Part shown: positions 15,389-22,532 of the stretch, piece by piece
How the letters are laid out: every line of letters starts with the position of its first letter
Numbering within the stretch: position 1 is the first letter of the stretch
NCBI GenBank assembly: GCA_035620555.1
Contig: DASPGQ010000382.1
Coordinates: forward strand, 1 to 33,056
Source of the DNA: Vicinamibacteria bacterium
Lineage (GTDB): Bacteria; Acidobacteriota; Vicinamibacteria; Marinacidobacterales; SMYC01
Length of the DNA stretch: 33,056 nt
Direction of reading: 5' to 3'
Position numbers and translations under genes: made by a program
The notes under the pieces: model-generated
Told to the model about the DNA's origin: nothing
Databases searched by the model: none
What the model saw: only the letters and a program-made list of their open reading frames with translations

Positions 15389-15925
15389 CTAGGACTCCTC
15401 GCCCTCCTCTTGCCCGGTGAGAAAATCGGCGGTCTCCTCCGCCGACACACCAACAGGACCCGATACGAGGACGGGTGAGGCCTCGATGTCCTGGGCGCGC
15501 ATCATCTCCGCGACCCTCTGGAGCGTTGACAGGATCTGCGTCTGCTCCCAGTCCGCGAGCCTTTGGAGCTCCTTGACGAAGCGCTCCTGGAGCAACGGAG
15601 GCGCTTTCTCGAGAGCATCCCGACCGGCGGCGGTCAGCTCGTTGATGACGCGACGCTTGTCCGCCTTGCTACGGCGTCGTTCGATGAGGTTTTTCCTTTC
15701 CAGCCGCTCGAGGATGTCGGACAGAGTTGCCTGCCCCAAAGACACTCCCCGGGCGAGCTGACTCGTCGTTTGCGGCCCGTGCTGCTCGATGAACTGCAGC
15801 ACGACGAGCTGGGGTCCGGTGAGACCGTACCTCTGGGCGAGAAACTTCGAGTGCCGATCCACGGCGCGGATGATCCGTCGCAAGGCAGCGATGATTTCGT
15901 CGCGGGTATCGAAGCTCCCGTTCAC
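15389..15925 (-). CDS. MarR-family transcriptional regulator
   Basis: This 178-aa winged-helix protein belongs to the MarR family. The HTH region is about residues 45-105: LVVLQFIEQHGPQTTSQLAR, GQATLSDILERLERKNLIER and the wing RRRSKADKRRVINELTAAGR. N- and C-terminal helices would form the dimer. The C-terminal ~30 residues (VLVSGPVGVSAEETADFLTG) are an extension beyond the usual ~145 aa. The start is a GTG at 15925 with a weak TAAGG upstream. It converges on the asnB-symporter cluster, separated by only 28 bp. A 15-bp imperfect palindrome just ahead of its start may be its own operator. The inducer and regulon are unknown. Confidence 0.9.
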   Translation of the reverse strand: MNGSFDTRDEIIAALRRIIRAVDRHSKFLAQRYGLTGPQLVVLQFIEQHGPQTTSQLARGVSLGQATLSDILERLERKNLIERRRSKADKRRVINELTAAGRDALEKAPPLLQERFVKELQRLADWEQTQILSTLQRVAEMMRAQDIEASPVLVSGPVGVSAEETADFLTGQEEGEES

Positions 15926-15939
15926 GACCTTATCGTACG

Positions 15940-15954
15940 TTCACGTCACATGAA
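15940..15954 (-). promoter_or_regulatory. candidate MarR operator palindrome
   Basis: TTCACGTCACATGAA is a 15-bp inverted repeat with six of seven arm positions paired. It lies 15-29 bp upstream of the MarR GTG start. MarR proteins usually bind 16-20 bp palindromes overlapping their own promoters, so autoregulation is plausible. No second copy was noticed near asnB. Confidence 0.35.
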
Positions 15955-15999
15955 ACGGCCACTGGTCGTGTGGAGCTTTTTCTCTCTCTAGTGTTCAAT

Positions 16000-16037
16000 G
16001 CCGTGGCGGGACCCGTGATCGATCGAGCCGCCACGGC
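16000..16037. repeat. perfect 10-bp inverted repeat
   Basis: GCCGTGGCGG (16000-16009) is exactly matched by CCGCCACGGC (16028-16037) around an 18-nt loop. No T-run follows on either strand, so it is not a standard intrinsic terminator. It lies in the gene-poor stretch between the MarR gene and the small gene at 16115. Confidence 0.5.
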
Positions 16038-16085
16038 TCAGGCTGCTTACGGCGCGGCAGGCGCGCCGGGCTCGCTCCGCTCGCG

Positions 16086-16114
16086 CAGGGTGGGCTGATT
16101 TTTTGATCACCCTG
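16086..16114. other. stem-loop directly after the 72-aa gene
   Basis: CAGGGTG (16086-16092) pairs with CACCCTG (16108-16114) around a loop containing T6/A6. An alternative TGAT/ATCA pairing is possible inside. On the minus strand it follows the stop of the small gene at once, so it may end or protect that transcript, but it lacks a trailing T-run. Confidence 0.35.
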
Positions 16115-16333
16115 CTATTGCTCGCAGGTGGACTCGGGCTCGTGAAACCAGCCGTTCTCGTGGAGCGTGCGCGTGCTGGGGCCGACTCGATCGCTCGAGC
16201 CATTCGGCTCGCGATGCTGAAGCACGGATGGACCCGGTACGAGCCAACGATTGACGAGGTAGCGCCAGTAAAAGCAACGCCAATGGAGCTCTTCCGCTTC
16301 GGACCACTCTGCTTTGTGAATCGTGTGTGCCAT
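16115..16333 (-). CDS. putative 72-aa protein of unknown function
   Basis: An ATG at 16333 has a strong Shine-Dalgarno sequence (GGAGG, 7 nt upstream) and opens a 72-codon frame. The product begins MAHTIHKAEWSEAEELHWRC and contains an aromatic, basic patch FYWRYLVNRWLVPGP, then a polar tail ending WFHEPESTCEQ. It has no signal peptide or membrane helix, and I recognise no family. A stem-loop follows its stop directly. Start signal, length and terminal hairpin argue for a gene. Against it, the surrounding 600 bp is otherwise non-coding and the opposite strand is also open here. Confidence 0.4.
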   Translation of the reverse strand: MAHTIHKAEWSEAEELHWRCFYWRYLVNRWLVPGPSVLQHREPNGSSDRVGPSTRTLHENGWFHEPESTCEQ

Positions 16334-16457
16334 CGTGGGTCCTCCGTCTTTCGTGTCTCTCGATGGTGCAATGGGCGTGCCACGATGTTTCGGCGAACCC
16401 GAGTCCGTAACTTGCCAGATGCGAAGAAGTTGAGACCCCTGGGGAAAGCTCCCCTCC

Positions 16458-16483
16458 AAAACGCGTAGTAAAAAGCCTACGCG
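16458..16483 (-). terminator. intrinsic terminator after fadJ
   Basis: On the minus strand, CGCGTAG (16483 to 16477) and CTACGCG (16468 to 16462) form a 7-bp stem with an 8-nt loop. TTTT follows (16461-16458). It lies 37 bp beyond the fadJ stop. The short T-run makes it a modest terminator. Confidence 0.5.
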
Positions 16484-16519
16484 GTGATGGGACACTCCCA
16501 GTCCTCGTGAACCGGTTCG

Positions 16520-18595
16520 CTAGGCGGTGCGAGCTCGCTCGAGGAGAGACGCAGGAGGCTCGAACCGAGATCCTTCTTTGTCGCGCCACTGGGCCAGATC
16601 GTCGGCAACGCGATCGATCCCGTAGGTTTCGGCATATCGAAGGAGCCCGCCGCGAAACGGTGGAAACCCGGTGCCCAGAATCATCGCGAGGTCCAGCTCG
16701 TCGCCGCTCGCCACCACTTCCTCGTCCAGGCACCGATAGGCCTCGGCGATCATGAGACCGAGAGCGCGCCGGAGCGCCTCGTCCGCTCGGAGCGGTCTCG
16801 ACGACGACGCTCCGAGGATCGAGCAGACCTCTGGATCGGGCACCGCGCGTCTGCCGTCGTATCGATAGAACCCGGCGCCCGTCTTCTTCCCGAGCCGTTT
16901 CACGGCAACGAGCTTCTCCAGAACTCCCGTCGGCCGGGCACGAGTACCGAACGCCTTGCCGAGCACCGCACCCGCCTTGTACGCGACATCGATTCCGACA
17001 TCATCGAGGAGCCTCAGCGGCCCCATCGGCATTCCGAACTCGAGGAAGGCTCGGTCGATCCCCTCGATATCGGCCGTCTCCAGGAGAAGCTTGGTCGCCT
17101 CGTTGAGGTACGGAGCGAGAATACGGTTCACGACGAAACCCGGCGCGTCGTTCACGACTACGGGCGTCTTACCGAGACGCTGGGCCATCCAGACGAGTTT
17201 TGTTACGACCCTCTCGTCGGTCCTCTGTCCGCGGACCACTTCGATGAGCGGCATGCGGTCTACCGGATTGAAGAAATGAAAGCCCGCCATCCGCTCGGGA
17301 TGCTCGAGCACCGTCTGCATCTCGCTGACGGAAAGAGTGGAGGTGTTCGTCACAATGAGACACTCGCTCGACACATGGGCTTCGAGCTCGCGAAGCACCG
17401 ATTTCTTGATGTCGATGTCTTCGACGATCGCCTCGATGACCAGATCGGCGACGCCGAACCCGCTCCAGTCGAGAGTGGGGGTGATGAGCCCCATCTTCTT
17501 CTCGAGCTCCCAGCTGCTCAGGCGCCGTCGCTTGCGCCGCTGCTCGAAGACGGCTCGCGCCGCAGCGAGACCCGCCCCCAGCGCCTCGGGGCTTACGTCC
17601 TTCAAACGAACGGCAACGTCCCGGGAAGCGAGAAGCCTGGCGATACCGCCCCCCATGGTCCCGGCGCCGAGAAGCCCCGCGGATTCGACCCGCGGCGGCT
17701 CGCCCTCGGGAGTCCCCTTCGCCCGGTCCGCGAGAAAGAAAACCCGCACGAGGTTCTTCGAGACCTCACCGGGAAGGAGCCGGCTGGCGTGCTCCCGCTC
17801 CAGCTCGAGCGAGCGAGCTCTGGACCTCGACCCCCGGCGCATCACGTCGAGAGCCGCTAGGGGCGCGGGGTAGTGCCCCTTCGTCTTCTCGAGCACCCGC
17901 TTGCCGGCCTGCCAGAAGAGAAACCAACGGCCGATCGGGTTACCCTCGAGGAGGAAGGACCTCCGCGGCCGCCGAGGTCTCCGGCCTTGGATCAGCTGGT
18001 CGAGGAGCTCGAGGGCACGCCGGTCGAGCTCCGGGTGGGAGACCGCGCGGTCGACGAGACCAATGCGCTCGGCTTTCCCCGCATCGATGGCGCGCCCGGT
18101 GAGGATCAGGTCCATCGCCTGGCGAATTCCGATGAGTCGCGGAAGGCGTGTCGTGCCGCCCCATGCTGGCAGGATGCCGAGGTTCACTTCGGGAAAACCG
18201 ATCTGGAATCTGGGGTGGTCCGAGCCCACGCGGCCGTGACACGCGAGGGCCAGCTCGGCGCCCCCTCCGAGGCACATGCCCCCGATCGCGGCAACGACGG
18301 GGAAGTCCAGCATCTCGATGCGATCCATGATGGCCTGCCCCGTCCGGACCGCCTCCGCCGTTTCCTCACCAGTCTGGACCGTCCGGATCTCGTTGACGTC
18401 CGCGCCCGCGATGAAAACTCCGTCCTTTCCCGATCGAACGACCGCCCCCCGGACGTCCCGCGCCTCGAGCTCCTTCAGGACCTCGCTGAGCCGCTCCATT
18501 ACCGCACGGGAAAGCAAATTGACTTTCTGTCCGGGCAAATCGAAGGTGATGCGCGCGATCCCGTCCTGGAGGTCGAGCTCGACCGGTGAGTCCAT
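16520..18595 (-). CDS. fadJ: 3-hydroxyacyl-CoA dehydrogenase / enoyl-CoA hydratase (FadJ/FadB type)
   Basis: This is the multifunctional alpha subunit of beta-oxidation. The 691-aa protein has an N-terminal enoyl-CoA hydratase/isomerase domain (about 1-185). It carries the oxyanion and acid residues in GGMCLGGGAELALACHGR and GFPEVNLGILPAWGGTTRLP. The NAD-binding domain begins near residue 305 with GLLGAGTMGGGIA. The dehydrogenase catalytic region contains AGFHFFNPVDRMPLIEVV, and two C-terminal helical domains follow (e.g. PGFVVNRILAPYLNEA). Length is close to E. coli FadJ (about 714). The thiolase partner (FadI/FadA) is not in the window. It is transcribed away from the TonB-family gene, with only 72 bp between the two starts, so they share a promoter region. 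fadB or fadN would be equally acceptable names. Confidence 0.92.
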   Translation of the reverse strand: MDSPVELDLQDGIARITFDLPGQKVNLLSRAVMERLSEVLKELEARDVRGAVVRSGKDGVFIAGADVNEIRTVQTGEETAEAVRTGQAIMDRIEMLDFPVVAAIGGMCLGGGAELALACHGRVGSDHPRFQIGFPEVNLGILPAWGGTTRLPRLIGIRQAMDLILTGRAIDAGKAERIGLVDRAVSHPELDRRALELLDQLIQGRRPRRPRRSFLLEGNPIGRWFLFWQAGKRVLEKTKGHYPAPLAALDVMRRGSRSRARSLELEREHASRLLPGEVSKNLVRVFFLADRAKGTPEGEPPRVESAGLLGAGTMGGGIARLLASRDVAVRLKDVSPEALGAGLAAARAVFEQRRKRRRLSSWELEKKMGLITPTLDWSGFGVADLVIEAIVEDIDIKKSVLRELEAHVSSECLIVTNTSTLSVSEMQTVLEHPERMAGFHFFNPVDRMPLIEVVRGQRTDERVVTKLVWMAQRLGKTPVVVNDAPGFVVNRILAPYLNEATKLLLETADIEGIDRAFLEFGMPMGPLRLLDDVGIDVAYKAGAVLGKAFGTRARPTGVLEKLVAVKRLGKKTGAGFYRYDGRRAVPDPEVCSILGASSSRPLRADEALRRALGLMIAEAYRCLDEEVVASGDELDLAMILGTGFPPFRGGLLRYAETYGIDRVADDLAQWRDKEGSRFEPPASLLERARTA

Positions 18596-18667
18596 CGGAG
18601 CGGAGTCTATACTGTGATCCTTCCTCTTGCATCGTCGTTGGCCGCAGAGGAGAATTAGGTAGGTGGA

Positions 18668-19588
18668 ATGAATAAACTCGTCGCCTGGCTCAAGGAGAAC
18701 TTCCGTAACGACGATATCCTGAGCCCGCTGACCGGCGAAGCCGTCGAGCCTCCGTTCTTCGACCCGAGCCGGAAGCGGAAGACGGAGGTCGCCACGGCGG
18801 TAGGCTACGTCCTGGTGTTTGGCGGCGCACTCCTCCTGTCGACCATACTTCCGGCGCCCCCGCAGCTCGATGGCGTGCGGGACCTACCGAACTTGATTTT
18901 CGTCATGCAGCCGGGACCGGGCGGTGGCGGCGGCGGCGGTGGCGAGCAAGCCGAGGAGCCGCCTTCGGTACAGAAGATCGAAGGCGAGGATCTCGCCAAG
19001 GTTGCGGTGAACACCGAAGCGCCTAAAGAGGAGCTCGTCTACGACAATCCCGATAGGCCCAACGAGATCGAGGAAGAAAATCCTCCCGAGGAAGAGACCG
19101 CGCCCGAGATTCTGGCTCCAGTCGTCGCGCAGGCGCCCGATGAACTGGATCAGAAAGGCATCCTCGAGGGGATGGAGCAGCTTCTCGATTCGGCGGGGTC
19201 GGGAAACGGGGGTGGCGCCGGCACCGGTGAAGGAACCGGAATCGGTGAAGGCCAGGGCTCCGGTCTCGGCGACGGCTACGGGGGCGGCTACGGCGGTGGT
19301 GCCTATCGATTGGGCAGCGGCATCAGCACTCCGATCGTCGTCCGGCAAGTGCAGCCCCAGTTCACCGACGAAGCGCTCGCGCGCAAGATCGAGGGCGAGG
19401 TGGTCGTCGAGGTGGTCATCCTCAAAGACGGCTCGGTGCAGCCCCTCCGCGTTCTCCAGGGGCTCAGTGCCGATCTCAACTCGAAGGCCCTCGAAGCGGC
19501 CGCTCTGTGGAAGTTCATCCCAGGAAAGCTCCAGGGCCAGCCGGTGGACGTGATCGCCGAGATCATCGTCAGCTTCAATATCCTCTAG
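18668..19588 (+). CDS. TonB-family energy transducer with glycine-rich linker
   Basis: This 306-aa protein has a ~40-residue basic cytoplasmic N-terminus and one membrane helix at about 44-61 (VGYVLVFGGALLLSTIL). An acidic, proline/glutamate-rich periplasmic part follows, then a glycine-rich linker at about 178-213 (GSGNGGGAGTGEG and GYGGGYGGG). The TonB C-terminal domain covers about 220-306: VVRQVQPQFTDEALARKIEG, VVVEVVILKDGSVQPLRVLQ and ALEAAALWKFIPGKLQGQPV. TonB passes proton-motive energy to outer-membrane receptors; the Gly-rich linker replaces the usual Pro-rich spacer. AGGTAGGTGG precedes the ATG. The stop overlaps that of the kinase gene on the other strand at a CTAG palindrome. No exbBD or receptor gene is nearby, so its partner is unknown. 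Confidence 0.85.
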   Translation: MNKLVAWLKENFRNDDILSPLTGEAVEPPFFDPSRKRKTEVATAVGYVLVFGGALLLSTILPAPPQLDGVRDLPNLIFVMQPGPGGGGGGGGEQAEEPPSVQKIEGEDLAKVAVNTEAPKEELVYDNPDRPNEIEEENPPEEETAPEILAPVVAQAPDELDQKGILEGMEQLLDSAGSGNGGGAGTGEGTGIGEGQGSGLGDGYGGGYGGGAYRLGSGISTPIVVRQVQPQFTDEALARKIEGEVVVEVVILKDGSVQPLRVLQGLSADLNSKALEAAALWKFIPGKLQGQPVDVIAEIIVSFNIL

Positions 19589-21522
19589 CTCATCAGCTCG
19601 CGGGCGATTGCTTCGTCCACGTCCTCGATCGCGTCGACCTCGTGGCGTATGTCGGTCAACCTCGAGCTCAGCTCGGGAACCGGTGCGCTCGACGCTTCCG
19701 CACGAGACAGGTCGAGACGGAGCTGCCGGAGTTGATGCTCGGCCACGTCCTGCCGCACCTTGAGGCGCTCGAGGACCCCGAGTGCTTTCTCGATCGCACG
19801 GCGCCGGTCGCGCACCACGTCGAGCTGACGCTGGTAGAGCTTGCGGTCTCGCGCCGTTTGGGCTGCTTCCGCTCGAACGCGCGCCTGCTCCTCGAGATGC
19901 TCGAGCCTTAGCCGCTCGTCTTCCGAAGTTTGCTCCTCCAGATCCTTCTGCTTCGAAGCGAGGTCGGCCACGCGCTCGACGATGGCATCCACCTCATGCA
20001 AGAGCTCGGAGTCGGTACCGCGCCGCTCCAGCAGCACTCGTACGCGCCCCACCTCCTCACGAAACGAGCCGGATAAGAGCTCCATCTTCTTCTCACCCGA
20101 GCCGAGCGGCTTCGGCTCGGCGACGCGAGCGAGGCTTTTTTTCCGGAACAGCGAGACGAATGACGGCGCCGTTCCTACCGCATGGGCCGCGAGACCGACT
20201 CCCCAAAAACCCATCCAATCCGGAAACGAGCCGGTATTGAGGGTCCAGATGATGCCGAAAACCGTGAAGACGCAGAGGTGCTGGCAGAATCCCAGCACCT
20301 TGCGTTTGGCGACCCAGTCACCCGGGTCCCCTCGAGAGGGCACCTCGTCTCGGAAAATGCGGCTCTCATAGAGCGGCGTCCAGTCGCGTTCGCCCTCGCG
20401 GCGAACCAGCTCCGCGCCCGAAAGGCGATTGCGGCGCAACGCTTTCCGCAGACGCGCCTCCGAGAGGGCCCGGGTGTGACCGCTCGATCGAACCTGATAG
20501 ACCTCCGAGCTGAAGGCCTCGCGCAGCTCACGATCCACCTCGGAGAGTACGCCTCTCACCTCGCGCTCGACGTAGCTTCCGATTCCCATCGGGTCCCGGG
20601 TTGCCGACCGAGGCGTCGTCTTTTCCGCCCGCACGCCATCGCGGGCGAGCTTCTTGAGCTCGACCACGATCTCGCCCGTGTCTTCGAATCGCCCTGCGGG
20701 GTCCTTGGCGAGGCAGCGACCCACGAGGGTCTCGAGCTTTCTCGGGCACGACGGGTTGGCCTCGGCCATGGGCGCGGGCTCGCTCTCGATGATCGAGGCG
20801 AGGGTCTGTGCCGCGGTGTCGCGCCGAAACGCGAGCCGTCCGGTCACCATCTCGTAGAGGATGAGACCGAAAGAGAACTGGTCCGAGCGATGGTCGACGT
20901 TTTTTCCCGCCGCCTGCTCGGGTGACATGTACTCGACCGTTCCCAGGAGCACGCCGTGACGCGTCCCCTCGCGAGCGAGAGTGGCCATCTCGGAGTTCGC
21001 CTCGAAAGGAAAAGATAGGAGCTTCGCCAGACCGAAGTCGAGAATCTTCACGAACCCATCGTTCGTCACCATGACGTTCTCGGGCTTGAGGTCGCGATGT
21101 ACGATTCCCGCGCCGTGAGCTTTCGCGAGGGCGGCGGCAATGGGAATCGCGATCTCGTACAGCCGCTCTCCCAAAAAAGGCGCCTCGGTGAGAACCTCAC
21201 GGAGCGTTCGACCCTCCACGAGCTCCATGGCGATGTAGTCCGGTTCGGCTGCATCACCCTCGGCCGCGCCCGAGCCCCGACGAACGTGCACGTCGTAGAT
21301 GTGCACGATGTTGGGGTGATTCAAGGCGGACGCGGCGAGAGCTTCTTGCTCGAAGCGCCGGAGCCGTTCCGCGTCCTGGGAGAACTCACTCCGGAGGACT
21401 TTGATGGCCACCTTGCGCCCGAGCTTGAGGTCCTTCCCCCGGTACACCTCCCCCATGCCGCCCCGCCCGAGCGAAGCGGCAATCTCATAGGAGCCGAGAC
21501 GGCTACCGGCAGCGAGTGTCAT
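19585..21522 (-). CDS. Pkn-type Ser/Thr kinase with 2TM segment and C-terminal coiled coil
   Basis: This 645-aa protein has a complete bacterial Hanks-type kinase domain (about 12-290). It contains a GRGGMGEVYRG P-loop, VAIK with Lys41, HRDLKPEN at 142-149 with catalytic Asp144, DFG at 162-164 and SPE at 200-202. A short disordered insert sits at 81-94. A linker follows, then a region at ~335-395 (LSEARLRKALRRNRLSGAEL) that resembles a GYF-2-like module. A hairpin of two membrane helices lies at ~403-455 (KRKVLGFCQHLCVFTVFGII, then GVGLAAHAVGTAPSF) and fits the 2TM pattern. The rest, ~475-640, is a long charged coiled coil. It is the last gene after icd-mdh-sucCD-ndk-dut, 37 bp behind the dUTPase-like gene. 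Substrates are unknown. Confidence 0.9.
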   Translation of the reverse strand: MTLAAGSRLGSYEIAASLGRGGMGEVYRGKDLKLGRKVAIKVLRSEFSQDAERLRRFEQEALAASALNHPNIVHIYDVHVRRGSGAAEGDAAEPDYIAMELVEGRTLREVLTEAPFLGERLYEIAIPIAAALAKAHGAGIVHRDLKPENVMVTNDGFVKILDFGLAKLLSFPFEANSEMATLAREGTRHGVLLGTVEYMSPEQAAGKNVDHRSDQFSFGLILYEMVTGRLAFRRDTAAQTLASIIESEPAPMAEANPSCPRKLETLVGRCLAKDPAGRFEDTGEIVVELKKLARDGVRAEKTTPRSATRDPMGIGSYVEREVRGVLSEVDRELREAFSSEVYQVRSSGHTRALSEARLRKALRRNRLSGAELVRREGERDWTPLYESRIFRDEVPSRGDPGDWVAKRKVLGFCQHLCVFTVFGIIWTLNTGSFPDWMGFWGVGLAAHAVGTAPSFVSLFRKKSLARVAEPKPLGSGEKKMELLSGSFREEVGRVRVLLERRGTDSELLHEVDAIVERVADLASKQKDLEEQTSEDERLRLEHLEEQARVRAEAAQTARDRKLYQRQLDVVRDRRRAIEKALGVLERLKVRQDVAEHQLRQLRLDLSRAEASSAPVPELSSRLTDIRHEVDAIEDVDEAIARELMS

Positions 21523-21559
21523 CGAGACCCTGCCTGCGGAGTTTAGCAGAGCAACGGGG

Positions 21560-22075
21560 CTATTTGTTCTCGTTCTGGTAGCGGCCCGCGTAGGTCTTCG
21601 CCGCGGGCACGTCGAGAGCGAAGAAGACGAGCTGCAGGACGCGGGCGTTTCTCTTCAAGACGATGCCGGCGGGATTGTGGACGACGAGAAGCGAGCCGCT
21701 CCTTCCCGAGTAACCTGAATCCCACAGTGCGGTTCCGATTTGAGCTCCGCACCTGAGAACGCTCGAACGGGTACGGGCTAGGCCGAACATGTCGGCGGGG
21801 ACGTTCACGACCTCGTTATAGACGATCCAATAGGGGCCGGGACGAAGACGCCAGCAGGAGGACTCATCGGGCGGAATGGCCTGAGTCGAAGGGGTACGCC
21901 TCCCGGAGTTGTCGAAATCGATCACTCCCGGTTCGTCCCCGAAGCGAGACACTTCCCTCAAGGTGAAATCGACGCCGTTCATCTGAATCTGAGTCTCGGG
22001 ATCGACGAGGTGCTCGACGAGAGGGGGAACGGCCGAAAGCCGCTCGCGAAGAGCCGCTCCCTCGACGAGCTTCAT
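21560..22075 (-). CDS. dUTPase/dCTP deaminase-superfamily nucleotidohydrolase, probably dUTPase-like
   Basis: This 171-aa protein of the dUTPase/dCTP deaminase fold keeps the phosphate-binding RSSVLRCG motif and a later ALWDSGYSGR motif with an Asp as in dUTPase motif III. The glutamate that dCTP deaminase uses for catalysis (LEF/LEL after this motif) is replaced: the sequence reads SGSLLVVHNPAG. This favours dUTP hydrolysis over dCTP deamination. The ATG at 22075 lies just after the ndk stop (1-nt gap). The longer open frame upstream overlaps ndk and is a shadow. Pairing with ndk fits a role in keeping dUTP out of the dNTP pool. Function is inferred from motif comparison by eye. Confidence 0.75.
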   Translation of the reverse strand: MKLVEGAALRERLSAVPPLVEHLVDPETQIQMNGVDFTLREVSRFGDEPGVIDFDNSGRRTPSTQAIPPDESSCWRLRPGPYWIVYNEVVNVPADMFGLARTRSSVLRCGAQIGTALWDSGYSGRSGSLLVVHNPAGIVLKRNARVLQLVFFALDVPAAKTYAGRYQNENK

Positions 22076-22076
22076 C

Positions 22077-22496
22077 TCACAGGATGAGCTGCAGGGTGGT
22101 GAAGAAATAGGGAATCTCCACCGCGGATGACCCGGCTGAATCCGAGCCATGGATGGCATTCTCCTCGACCGAGGTGCCGAACTCGCTGCGCAGGGTGCCC
22201 GGCTCAGCCTTGGCCGGGTCCGTCGCCCCCATGAGCTTGCGCAAGTCATCGATCGCGTTCTTCTTTTCCATGGCGATGACGATGCACGGGCCCGAGCTCA
22301 TATAGTCGGTCAGGCTCGAGAAGAAGGCCTTGCTCCGGTGAACGGCGTAGAAGCCTTCGGCCTGGCGTTTGCTCATCTGGATCATCCGCAGGCCGAGGAT
22401 CCTGAAGCCGGCCTCTTCGATCCGAGCCAGGATTTTGCCGGCGACGTTCTGGCGAACGGCGTCGGGCTTGATGATGGCAAGCGTGCGCTCGGTCAT
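22077..22496 (-). CDS. ndk: nucleoside diphosphate kinase
   Basis: Ndk transfers the gamma phosphate of ATP to other nucleoside diphosphates through a phosphohistidine. The 139-aa protein starts MTERTLAIIKPDAVRQN. It contains the active-site histidine in NAIHGSDSAGSSAVEI, preceded by GATDPAKAEPGTLRSEFG. Length and motifs are typical of the bacterial tetrameric enzyme. It sits 34 bp after sucD; succinyl-CoA ligase and Ndk are known to interact or to be co-encoded in many bacteria. The ribosome binding region is a tandem duplication of a 15-bp GGGGGAG-containing unit. Confidence 0.97.
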   Translation of the reverse strand: MTERTLAIIKPDAVRQNVAGKILARIEEAGFRILGLRMIQMSKRQAEGFYAVHRSKAFFSSLTDYMSSGPCIVIAMEKKNAIDDLRKLMGATDPAKAEPGTLRSEFGTSVEENAIHGSDSAGSSAVEIPYFFTTLQLIL

Positions 22497-22497
22497 G

Positions 22498-22532
22498 GTC
22501 TCCCCCGTCCTTGTCTCCCCCGTCCTTGTCTC
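22498..22532 (-). repeat. tandem 15-bp repeat carrying the ndk ribosome binding site
   Basis: On the minus strand the unit AAGGACGGGGGAGAC occurs twice in perfect tandem (22527-22513 and 22512-22498). A partial third copy reaches into the sucD stop region. The ndk ATG begins one base further. Each copy contains a purine-rich stretch that can act as a Shine-Dalgarno sequence. Confidence 0.75.

Noticed and set aside
16060-16086. GC-rich partial palindrome near GGCTCGCTCCGCTCGCGC
   Set aside because: The arms are short and imperfect, and no flanking target duplication or transposase is present, so it is not called a mobile element end.
16103-16468. 121-codon plus-strand frame starting MITLLLLAGGLGLVKPAVLV
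   Set aside because: The start looks signal-like, but there is no ribosome binding site and the hydrophobic run is short. The opposite strand has a better start signal.
18596-18667. TATACT/TATAGA boxes between fadJ and the TonB gene
   Set aside because: Good -10-like hexamers exist on both strands at 18606-18613, but no acceptable -35 hexamer is found at the right distance, so no promoter is called.
19200-19310. Glycine-codon repeats that could be read as a DNA tandem repeat
   Set aside because: The periodicity comes from a Gly-rich protein linker with varied codons, not from exact DNA repeats.
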